The translations under genes and the position numbers were made by a program. The notes under the pieces were generated by a model. The model was given only the letters and a program-made list of their open reading frames with translations, made no database searches and was not told the DNA's origin. Shown in pieces: positions 36,240-44,170 of a stretch of 49,623 nucleotides of DNA. This DNA is from Bacteroidales bacterium (GTDB lineage: Bacteria > Bacteroidota > Bacteroidia > Bacteroidales > GCA-2748055). The first letter of the stretch is position 1; every line of letters starts with the position of its first letter. Location: NCBI GenBank assembly GCA_021738565.1, contig JAIPBT010000031.1, positions 1 to 49,623 on the forward strand, written 5' to 3'.

Positions 36240-38162
36240 TTATTTTTTTATGATGAATGTTTCCTTTCCCTGCAATCCTTTTTGTTCGCTGGTAAGTGTA
36301 AGCCGCCAGAGAGATTTTCCCCAGATACGTTGAAGCCTGTTGTCATCAATGTTGATCTTTTCGATCTGAACGTACAATTCTTCATCGTGCATGAATTTCA
36401 GTTGGGTTTTCCCATTGGTAACCATAATTTCACCTTCTTCCAGGATCACAGGTTCAGTTGCAAGGATAAAGTGCCATTGGTTCCTGCCGGTTTGCCCGGA
36501 TTGTTTCCACGCATCGGTAAGCGTTATCATTTCATCCGGGCGGTCAAGGGTCATGTTCCTGTTCCACGACAGGGTGTGGGCATTTTCAGGATAAGCTCCT
36601 GCAATATCCATATTTACAGTTGTCCTGTCGCCCCTGATCTTTGTATTGAACCCACGTGCCCTGAATTCATGGCCATCCTTTTGCATGACTCCGTTGGGTG
36701 AGGGCAGGTTGTGGTAAGCAGACTGCATGGTCCATATTGTATATCGCTCATTGCTGAAGGTCTTACGCGTGTAAGTTCCTACACCGACGTCAATAAAAAG
36801 AGGCATTCCGTCATAAAAAATGACGAAGCTGCCGACATCATTGTGGTTGTGGCTTTCATCGTTAAATCCACCCTTGATTGTCAAAAAGAATCCTTTTTCG
36901 CCTTCCCTTGCAACAGCAACTTCTAGATCGGGAAATATATAATTCAATTCGGGTTCAAAAGGTTGCTCAAAATCAGCCAGTTCATCCATGATCATGAGAT
37001 CGGGAATTGTCCTTTGTCCGAATGGAGAGCGTCCTGACAGGATCCTGTGTGCTTCCGGGTTTTTCCTGAACTGTTGTGCAGCCAGTGCCATCATGTTGGC
37101 ATCGTCGATTGATTTGCCGATCCTGTACATTGTGCCGGGTTCGTGGATGACCCTTGCGCTGCCATCAGCAAAGTTTACATACCAGGAATCGCTGATGTGG
37201 ATCTTATAGATGTATGTTCCCATGTTACGGATCAGGGAGTTGTTGTAGACATTGAAATTACCACCGGTTGCCTTGTCAAGTAAAAAGAGACAGTCGAACA
37301 GCGATGCCCCTGCGCGTCCCCAGTAACCCGGACCTTCGTCACACCCGCCGTCAGCCGGATGCGGGTTCAAATAATTATCAAGCACATCCAGGGCTTTCCA
37401 TACAGACTCGGTTCGTGTTTCCGGATCCTTCTCCAGCAGAAGTACGGCAGTAAGCCAGTTAGATACGATCCACGGATTCCAGTTGTTTGGTATCCTGTCC
37501 GTGTACCCCATGTACCAGAAATCGTTGTGTTCGAGCATGCTTACAATGACCCTTCGGTTCACCTCTTCGTAAATTCTCTTGCGGAGGAGCGGTGTTACAT
37601 TGTCAAATTCTTCACCCAGGTAATAATCAACCCATCCCAGCAGGGCTGCTGTTTCAGCACTGAAAAGATCTACAAACACATCGTTAATGTCATGTAGTTT
37701 GTTTCCTTCAGAATGTGCCGGTACCACCCATGTGGTTTCTTCCAGGATCAGCCAGATGCCGTTGATGATATCATCAAGGAACCTGCCTTTGTTCTCAGCG
37801 ATCTCCGCCATGCACAGATCAGAAACCGCGTTCCTCCGTCCATAATACCTTTGGGAATACCTGGTCCGGTTACCGTCTATATCGAAGTCCATATATCGCC
37901 GCGCAAGCAGGGAAGGCCAGTCGTAGTCAAGGTATTTTTCACCTTCGGCAATGATTATGTCTACAGTATTTTCATCCAGCGTTTCCCAGAACATATCATT
38001 CTTCAGGGGCAACGGTTGAAATGCATCATGGTCCAGTATCATTTCTGACAGGGCCTGTTTTGAAATGGCGCCGGTCATAATGTTCCTTTCACTTTCCTGT
38101 CCTGAAAGCGAAAGACTGAACAGGGCCATAATGATTGCTACAAGGGTAGATCGGTAAAACAT
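36240..38162 (-). CDS. Heparinase II/III-like polysaccharide lyase
   Basis: This 640-residue protein has a signal peptide (about 1-20, SLSLSG). An alpha/alpha-toroid (about 60-370) carries NNWNPWIVSNWL and DGGCDEGPGYWGRAG, then the beta-sandwich heparinase II/III domain carries SHNHNDVGSF (437-446) and RYTIWTMQSAYHNLP. These are the classic lyase motifs (Tyr and His catalysis). It would cleave uronic-acid polysaccharides by beta-elimination, giving the unsaturated ends that GH88 removes. The exact PL family (21, 15, 17 or other) cannot be told by eye. The downstream FAD oxidoreductase starts 4 bp later. Confidence 0.87.
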   Translation of the reverse strand: MFYRSTLVAIIMALFSLSLSGQESERNIMTGAISKQALSEMILDHDAFQPLPLKNDMFWETLDENTVDIIIAEGEKYLDYDWPSLLARRYMDFDIDGNRTRYSQRYYGRRNAVSDLCMAEIAENKGRFLDDIINGIWLILEETTWVVPAHSEGNKLHDINDVFVDLFSAETAALLGWVDYYLGEEFDNVTPLLRKRIYEEVNRRVIVSMLEHNDFWYMGYTDRIPNNWNPWIVSNWLTAVLLLEKDPETRTESVWKALDVLDNYLNPHPADGGCDEGPGYWGRAGASLFDCLFLLDKATGGNFNVYNNSLIRNMGTYIYKIHISDSWYVNFADGSARVIHEPGTMYRIGKSIDDANMMALAAQQFRKNPEAHRILSGRSPFGQRTIPDLMIMDELADFEQPFEPELNYIFPDLEVAVAREGEKGFFLTIKGGFNDESHNHNDVGSFVIFYDGMPLFIDVGVGTYTRKTFSNERYTIWTMQSAYHNLPSPNGVMQKDGHEFRARGFNTKIRGDRTTVNMDIAGAYPENAHTLSWNRNMTLDRPDEMITLTDAWKQSGQTGRNQWHFILATEPVILEEGEIMVTNGKTQLKFMHDEELYVQIEKINIDDNRLQRIWGKSLWRLTLTSEQKGLQGKETFIIKK

Positions 38163-38206
38163 GATGTTACGTATTTAAAAAAATAAATATACTTCATTAG
38201 ATTCGA

Positions 38207-39187
38207 TCATCCGAATATGCCTGCAAATAATTTATCCATCATCGAAAGTCCCCAGTATACCAGGGGTATTGTAAAAATGCTGAATACAGTTGACATGAAA
38301 ACGTTTTCCGTGGCGAGTTTGTCATCCGATCCGAATTTATGAGCCATCACTACAATGGTTGCCATGCATGGCATCGCAGCTTCCAGAAGAACAACCTTTT
38401 TGGCAATGTCTCCAAATTCAGGAAAGAACAGGTATGTCGAGAGGTTGATGACCATACTCAATACAAAAGGAACGAGCAGCAGTTTATTGAAGGAAAGCAC
38501 AAAAACGTGCGGTTTTTTTAAGATGCCCCTTACATGTGTCTGCACAAGCATTGCACCTATGTAGAGCATTGACAGGTATATGGTGGCCCGACCCAGCCCG
38601 TGCAAAGGCTCAAACAGGAGGTCCGGTAATTTTAGATTGAAGAACATGATGATCAGCCCGAGGAAAAAGGCTATCGTGTTCGGGTTCAGCATGTTCTTCC
38701 AGACCTCATTTCTTTTACCTCCTTTTCCTTTAAGAAACACCCACACCCCGAAAGTCCACATAACCGAATTGGAAGCAAGATGAAATACAGCCGCGTAGAG
38801 CAGTCCTTCTCCTCCCGGGAACAATGAATCCATGAGTGGAAAGCCAAGGAATACGATGTTCCCGAACATGTGATGATTGATCATAACAGCCCGTTGGTTT
38901 CCTTTAAGACCCATGATAAGGGAAGAAAGATCCCCAGCCAGGTACATGATGGCCAATGCGACATAAGCGAAAAGGAAAACCAGTCCACTGTTGCGCAGAA
39001 TATCGGGGTTCATATCGATCTTTGCAAAAGTGGTTATGATCAGAAGGGGCAGGGTAATGTCAAATACAATGTCGGCAATTCCTTTCTTTGTACCCTCGGT
39101 AATTACCTTGAGTTTTGTTGCGAGAATGCCTATTGCAACGAGTATTGCCAGGATGATGATCTGGTTGATGATGATGGCATTATTCAT
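38207..39187 (-). CDS. AEC-family (auxin efflux carrier) transporter
   Basis: This 326-residue integral membrane protein has about ten hydrophobic segments in two halves. The first half includes IADIVFDITLPLLIITTFAKID and MINHHMFGNIVFLGFPL. The second half includes MLYIGAMLVQ and AAMPCMATIVVMAHKF, both typical of AEC permeases. These carriers move small organic acids such as malate or malonate. In this cluster, import or efflux of a sugar acid or fermentation product is likely. I prefer the ATG at 39187 to the GTG at 39193. There is a 104-bp gap to the gene above. Confidence 0.86.
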   Translation of the reverse strand: MNNAIIINQIIILAILVAIGILATKLKVITEGTKKGIADIVFDITLPLLIITTFAKIDMNPDILRNSGLVFLFAYVALAIMYLAGDLSSLIMGLKGNQRAVMINHHMFGNIVFLGFPLMDSLFPGGEGLLYAAVFHLASNSVMWTFGVWVFLKGKGGKRNEVWKNMLNPNTIAFFLGLIIMFFNLKLPDLLFEPLHGLGRATIYLSMLYIGAMLVQTHVRGILKKPHVFVLSFNKLLLVPFVLSMVINLSTYLFFPEFGDIAKKVVLLEAAMPCMATIVVMAHKFGSDDKLATENVFMSTVFSIFTIPLVYWGLSMMDKLFAGIFG

Positions 39188-39291
39188 GTACACATATTTG
39201 ATTCATAGACTATTAACGAATCAATTATGAAAAATGTTTTTTCCTTTTTTAATATTTCAGACAGTATTCAGCCAGGTCTGGTTTGGACATT

Positions 39292-40278
39292 TTACTCAAT
39301 ATCTGACGAAACATCACCGAGATCCTTTCTCACCAGTTTTCTGAATTCCCGCTTCATCTTTTCCGTATTGATCCATGTATATACCGATATCCTTCTCCTT
39401 GTATTTTCCGGAGGCGTCCATACATCTTTTTGAGTGGTCATGTCCGGATTCATGATCGCGTGAATGATCGCAATGTCCCACATGGTCCATGTACGGTGTT
39501 CAGGATACAGGTCCCTCCATCTTTGGACGAGGTAGTTCCATTTTGTTCCCCTGTTCCTAAGAAGGTCGAAGGTTTCCGTCTGATCGAACTTGTAATTTTT
39601 ACTTGTAGTTGCAGTCATGATATGTGTTTCAAGTTCCGCCAGGTTGAGCAGGTAATCCATTGCATCCAGGTCATTCCTCGTATTGAATTCATTTTTATCC
39701 CATATCCTGTCTCTCGCATTGTATTTCAATCCCATGCCATACCACCGGATCTTTGATGTAATTGTTGAGTCTGCAAGAAGTGCAGAGGCCAGGTTGGTAA
39801 CTGCTCCGAGAGTAACGACATTCAGTTTTTCACCATAGCCCAGGTCGTGCACTTTTTCAATAATAAATGCAGCAGCCGGAGAAGGGACTGTTTTTCCCGG
39901 GTTCCATTGGTTCAGGGGCTGCGTTGATCCAACCGGATGAGGAATATGAAACATATCGTTTAACTTCAACAGGTCCTCATTAATGCGCTGGCTCTCAAAT
40001 ACGGTGCTGTCACCGCCTCTCTCAGGGTGAAAATTGTACTGGGCTGAAGTTAGCCCTATTACGGTGATCTTTGGGTCGATCAAGGCCAGTGTAATTGCGT
40101 AGAGGTCATCTATCTCATTACCGGAATCGCTGTCGATCACCATTGATACTGAATCCGGGCGTTTGATCCTTTTGCCGTATGTAACTGCAGTGACGACGAT
40201 TGATGCGATGATTCCGAGGATCAGGATAGCCCGTAATACTTTCCAGACCTCTTTTTTCAATCTGCTGAAGAATCCCAT
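39292..40278 (-). CDS. Nucleoside hydrolase-like protein with N-terminal anchor
   Basis: This 328-residue protein has a membrane segment near residues 16-34, then an IUNH-type domain beginning MVIDSDSGNEIDDLYAI (metal-binding Asp49, Asp51, Asp57, Asp58). Later the Asp in TMWDIAIIHAI matches the fourth metal ligand. The family hydrolyses N-glycosidic bonds of nucleosides, but members in glycan clusters are uncharacterised and could cleave other glycosyl linkages. Predicted location is the periplasmic face of the inner membrane. It starts 4 bp after the sulfatase gene stops. Confidence 0.8.
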   Translation of the reverse strand: MGFFSRLKKEVWKVLRAILILGIIASIVVTAVTYGKRIKRPDSVSMVIDSDSGNEIDDLYAITLALIDPKITVIGLTSAQYNFHPERGGDSTVFESQRINEDLLKLNDMFHIPHPVGSTQPLNQWNPGKTVPSPAAAFIIEKVHDLGYGEKLNVVTLGAVTNLASALLADSTITSKIRWYGMGLKYNARDRIWDKNEFNTRNDLDAMDYLLNLAELETHIMTATTSKNYKFDQTETFDLLRNRGTKWNYLVQRWRDLYPEHRTWTMWDIAIIHAIMNPDMTTQKDVWTPPENTRRRISVYTWINTEKMKREFRKLVRKDLGDVSSDIE

Positions 40279-40282
40279 ATAG

Positions 40283-42022
40283 TTATTCTTTTTTCAGTAT
40301 GATTATTTCTTTTAGTTCAAGGTCAGCAAGGCCATCACCTGTACAGGAAATTATAAAATTATCAATGCCCTGTGTCAGTGAAACGTTGCCTAATTTCACT
40401 ACCGGCCAGTTTCTTTCATATACTTCATTTCTCTGAACCCTGTCGGGGGTAAATACCCGTGGAGCAGAAAATGTTTTATCGAGAGCAAATGTATGCTGCC
40501 TGCTGCTTGTCTGCCAGATGAGTTTATCACCGGCAGACGGATTGTTGCAGGCAAGTTTTGCATATACTTCGTATTCCCCGGTTTCTATCACTTCGATTGG
40601 CCAGGTTGCTTTATTGTTTCCTTCTTTAAATCCGATCAGCCAGTCATTTGCCCAGCCCATTTCTCCCTTAAAACTTATGGACCCTTCCAGACTGGCTTCG
40701 GGTGCGGGCAAAGTTACCCTGGGAGATTCATTGTATCCGACAGGTACAGGAGGTACGCCTGTTCCTTCCATTGTCACATCACTGAACCATTGATCAATCT
40801 TCATGGTCAATGATGAGGCAATCCCAGGGAAATCCCTTTTAATATCCTGTTCCTGTCCCGGGTCTGCGATCATATCATAGAGGAGCGTGTCTCCGTATTT
40901 GATTGCAAGCCGGTAGCGGGGTGTTCTTACCGATACCGGGGTTGGTTTCACTACGCTGTTCACCTGGTGTGAGAAGATCATCCTGTCTTCAATGTCGCGG
41001 TTTTCGATCAATTCCCTTGAAAGGTCTATTCCATCCAGGGGGTAAGGGGTATTCAGATCCAGTTCTGTCAGGCCATGCAGGGTAGGCAGGAGGTCAATGT
41101 GCGAAGCCAGGCCAAATATGGTATCTCCGGCAGGCAATTTGCCAGGGTACCTGATCAGAAGAGGAGTTCGGACCCCACCTTCATCTACATGGGCCTTTAT
41201 TCCTTTCATACCGGCATTGTAGCGGTGGCCGTTGGGACCGTTGTCTGTAAGGTACAATATAATGGTATTATCATCAATGTTAAGTTGCTTCAACTTATCG
41301 AGAACCCTTCCCACATTATCATCGATGTTTTCACACATACCATATACTGCAGCGTTCTTATCGTCCAGTCCCATGCCCTTGTATTTGTCAAAATACCGAT
41401 CCGGTACCTGGAAAGGTCCGTGCGGGGCATTGTAGGGGATATAGCAAAAGAACGGCCCGTTCCGGTGTCTTTCAATAAAATTCAATGCTGAATCAGTCAG
41501 CACATCCGTAATATATCCTGTTGTTTTTACCTCTTTCCCGTTGTATTCAAGGTGGGTATCAAAATAATTGTTCCAGTGTCCGGCACAGAATCCGAAAAAT
41601 GTATCAAATCCCTGTCCAATAGGATTATGCGGGTAGTGTTCACCGTTGTGCCATTTGCCGAAACAGCCGGTTACATAACCATGCTCGCCAAGTGATTCGG
41701 CGATGGTCTTCTCTTCCGAACGCATGATTTCTTTCCCGTGCGTTACCCAGGTTGTTCCTGTCCTTAAGTGATAGCGGCCCGTGAGCAGGCTGGCTCGTGT
41801 GGGTGCGCAAACCGGACTTACATAGAACCTGTCGAAATAGACTGATTCTTTCTTCAGTTGATCAAGATTCGGAGTAGAAACATATGGATTTTTTGTAAAC
41901 CCAAAATCCCCGTACCCCTGGTCATCGGACATGATCAGTACGATATTCGGAGGATTCTTATTGCATGAAGCAAGAAACAGGAGTAAGACTATTGATACGA
42001 TAAAACTGATCCTGACGGTCAT
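40283..42022 (-). CDS. Lipoprotein sulfatase 2 (formylglycine-dependent)
   Basis: This is a 579-residue sulfatase. Lipobox FLASC (Cys20), metal site SDDQGYGDF (32-40), maturation motif CAPTR (Cys72) followed by SLLTGR, and GKWHNGEH are all present. The last ~130 residues form a CBM-like beta-sandwich (residues GEYEVYAKLACN, then NFIISCTGDGLADLELKEI). It is a paralogue of the sulfatase at 237-2000, with the same lipid anchor, the same cysteine-type motif and a similar C-terminal extension. The locus of lyase, GH88 and sulfatase points to a sulfated uronic-acid polysaccharide. Confidence 0.93.
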   Translation of the reverse strand: MTVRISFIVSIVLLLFLASCNKNPPNIVLIMSDDQGYGDFGFTKNPYVSTPNLDQLKKESVYFDRFYVSPVCAPTRASLLTGRYHLRTGTTWVTHGKEIMRSEEKTIAESLGEHGYVTGCFGKWHNGEHYPHNPIGQGFDTFFGFCAGHWNNYFDTHLEYNGKEVKTTGYITDVLTDSALNFIERHRNGPFFCYIPYNAPHGPFQVPDRYFDKYKGMGLDDKNAAVYGMCENIDDNVGRVLDKLKQLNIDDNTIILYLTDNGPNGHRYNAGMKGIKAHVDEGGVRTPLLIRYPGKLPAGDTIFGLASHIDLLPTLHGLTELDLNTPYPLDGIDLSRELIENRDIEDRMIFSHQVNSVVKPTPVSVRTPRYRLAIKYGDTLLYDMIADPGQEQDIKRDFPGIASSLTMKIDQWFSDVTMEGTGVPPVPVGYNESPRVTLPAPEASLEGSISFKGEMGWANDWLIGFKEGNNKATWPIEVIETGEYEVYAKLACNNPSAGDKLIWQTSSRQHTFALDKTFSAPRVFTPDRVQRNEVYERNWPVVKLGNVSLTQGIDNFIISCTGDGLADLELKEIIILKKE

Positions 42023-42036
42023 GGTTGTATGCTGGT

Positions 42037-43215
42037 TTATTTTCCTTTCAGGTTCCTTTTAATAAGTTCTGTCCTTTGCTTTACACTCAGGTGGCTGTGG
42101 TTGAGGTCTTCCGGCGTATTTAGGCAATAATCAACCAGCTGATCGATGGTTGAGGTTGCAACATGCATTCTGGTATCTGATGATGCGTAGTAGATAAAAA
42201 CCCTTCCATCTTCAGTTGCTATCCATCCGTTTACGAAGAGAACATTGGATACATCCCCAACGCGTTCTTTGCCGGTGGGTCCCATGAACAGTCCGCCGGG
42301 TCTCGCGATGACCTTTGCCGGGTCCTCCAGGCTGGTCATGAACATATAAAGTGTATAACGCAGTCCTGCCGCACATCCCCTCACACCATGAGCAAGGTGA
42401 AGCCATCCTTTTTCGGTTTTTATTGGTGCGGCGCCCTGTCCGTTCTTTGATTCTTTGATGGTATGGTATACACGTTCATCAATAATGATCTCATCGCCGA
42501 TCTCTGCTTTTTCCATGTTATCGCAAAGCGCCCAGCCAATCCCGCCTCCGGTTCCGGCTTCGATAAAGCTGTCCTGCGGCCTGGTGTACAGTGCATATTT
42601 GCCATCCACGAATTCCGGGTGCAGGACCACATTTCGCTGTTGTTCTCCCCTGTGTTTAAGATCGGGAAGGCGTTCCCATTTTTTAAGGTCTTTTGTGCGA
42701 ACAATCCCGGCTTGAGCGTTTGCTGCTGAAGTGTCTCCGGGAGGAGCATTCTTATCTTTTCTTTCAACACAGAATATTCCATAAATCCATCCATCCTCGT
42801 GGTGCGTAAGTCTCATGTCGTATACATTAACATCCGGTTCATCCGTCTGGGGCATATCGATGGGGAAATCCCAAAATTTCCATCGGTCTGTTCCATTCTT
42901 ACTTTCAGCTATTGCAAAGAATGATTTTCTGTCGTTACCCTCAACCCTGACAACCAGGTAAAATTTGCCATTCAGCATAATTGCCCCTGAATTCATTGTT
43001 GCGTTAACTCCAATGCGCTCCATCAGGCAGGGATTTGTCTTGTAATTCAGATCATATCGCCAGAATAGCGGGGTATGATCAGCGGTCAGGATCGGCCTTT
43101 TGTACCTGTGAAAAATTCCGTTTCCCGGAACTACTTTCTTGTTCCTCTTATTGATCAGCTTATCATGTTTTTTTTGCAACTCTTTGAGCCTTTTTTGAAA
43201 TTCCTTTTTCTTCAT
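42037..43215 (-). CDS. 4-O-beta-D-mannosyl-D-glucose phosphorylase (GH130)
   Basis: This 392-residue protein closely follows the GH130_1 mannosylglucose phosphorylases of Bacteroides: FWRYDLN, NPCLMERIGVNAT, YDMRLTHHEDGWIYGIFCVER, RNVVLHPEFVDGKYALYTRP, IKTEKGWLHLAHGVR and a late IYYASSDTRMHVATST. It cleaves Man-beta-1,4-Glc with phosphate to mannose-1-phosphate and glucose in the cytoplasm. The ATG at 43215 is preferred; an earlier start would overlap the activase gene. Substrate in other species arises from epimerised mannobiose. No epimerase or mannanase is here. Confidence 0.92.
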   Translation of the reverse strand: MKKKEFQKRLKELQKKHDKLINKRNKKVVPGNGIFHRYKRPILTADHTPLFWRYDLNYKTNPCLMERIGVNATMNSGAIMLNGKFYLVVRVEGNDRKSFFAIAESKNGTDRWKFWDFPIDMPQTDEPDVNVYDMRLTHHEDGWIYGIFCVERKDKNAPPGDTSAANAQAGIVRTKDLKKWERLPDLKHRGEQQRNVVLHPEFVDGKYALYTRPQDSFIEAGTGGGIGWALCDNMEKAEIGDEIIIDERVYHTIKESKNGQGAAPIKTEKGWLHLAHGVRGCAAGLRYTLYMFMTSLEDPAKVIARPGGLFMGPTGKERVGDVSNVLFVNGWIATEDGRVFIYYASSDTRMHVATSTIDQLVDYCLNTPEDLNHSHLSVKQRTELIKRNLKGK

Positions 43216-43264
43216 TATTTTATCAGTTGGTTGGTTGGTTTTTTGGATCAATATCGCAAGATAA

Positions 43265-44167
43265 TCAGAAAATAGTAAAATTAAGTACACCTGATGAGAC
43301 CATGATTTCTTCCCATTGCAGTTTTTCCCCGGCGGTCGGTTCCCTGTATTTCATTTTTTTTGAAACGATCCCGTGCTGTTCCGCTTTTCCTGAGCCCATG
43401 CTGTGGTAGGGAAGTATATGTATTTCCTTTACCGAATGGTATTGTTTTGCAATAGAAGCTATACTTTCAAAGTGATCCGGCCGGTCGTTCAGGTCCGGAA
43501 CAAGGGGGCACCTCAATATGACATTACACCCTTCTTTCTCAAAATGCTTAAGGTTCTTCATGATCATTTCGTTGGTTTGCCCTGTAAACTGCCTGTGCAG
43601 CTCCGGATCAGATTCCTTGTAATCGAGCAGAATGAGATCGGTGAAGGGAATGACTTCGAGAAAATGACTTGGTTCGGCATAGCCACTCGTATCCAGGCAG
43701 GTGTGTATGAACTCTGCCTTTGCAGACTCCAGTATCGACCTTGTAAAGCGGTACTGTACCATGGGTTCACCTCCTGATATGGTTACCCCGCCTCCGGAAC
43801 CTTTATAATATTCACGGTCTTTCCTGATGATATCGACAACCTGTTTCGTATTCATCTTCTCACCGGTTCTCTCCAGTGCTCCGTGCGGACAAACTCCGAT
43901 GCAGTCCCAGGTCCGGATGCATTTTGTGAAATCCACAGCATGGATACCTTCATTGTTTTGATGGGCATGAACCGGGCAAACATCCACACAATTCATACAG
44001 TGGGTGCATTTTTCCGCGTAAAACCTTAACTGGGGAGAGGTCGAAATGGACTCTTCATTATGACACCAATGGCAATTCAGCGAACAGCCTTTCAGGAAAA
44101 TGGTTGTACGTATTCCGGGACCATCATTCAGACTTCCTCTTTGTATGTCAAATACGATGCCTTCCAT
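43265..44167 (-). CDS. Glycyl radical enzyme activating protein
   Basis: This is a 300-residue radical SAM activase (PflA-like). The SAM-cluster motif is CSLNCHWC (Cys28, Cys32, Cys35). A ferredoxin-like insertion follows: one complete cluster set (Cys54, Cys57, Cys60, Cys64) and a second set Cys83, Cys89, Cys93 in which the expected second cysteine is Thr86. GGGVTISGGEPM is present. It abstracts a hydrogen from the glycine of the partner enzyme, in the cytoplasm, under anoxia. It starts 3 bp after the glycyl radical enzyme gene stops. Confidence 0.93.
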   Translation of the reverse strand: MEGIVFDIQRGSLNDGPGIRTTIFLKGCSLNCHWCHNEESISTSPQLRFYAEKCTHCMNCVDVCPVHAHQNNEGIHAVDFTKCIRTWDCIGVCPHGALERTGEKMNTKQVVDIIRKDREYYKGSGGGVTISGGEPMVQYRFTRSILESAKAEFIHTCLDTSGYAEPSHFLEVIPFTDLILLDYKESDPELHRQFTGQTNEMIMKNLKHFEKEGCNVILRCPLVPDLNDRPDHFESIASIAKQYHSVKEIHILPYHSMGSGKAEQHGIVSKKMKYREPTAGEKLQWEEIMVSSGVLNFTIF

Positions 44168-44170
44168 TAA

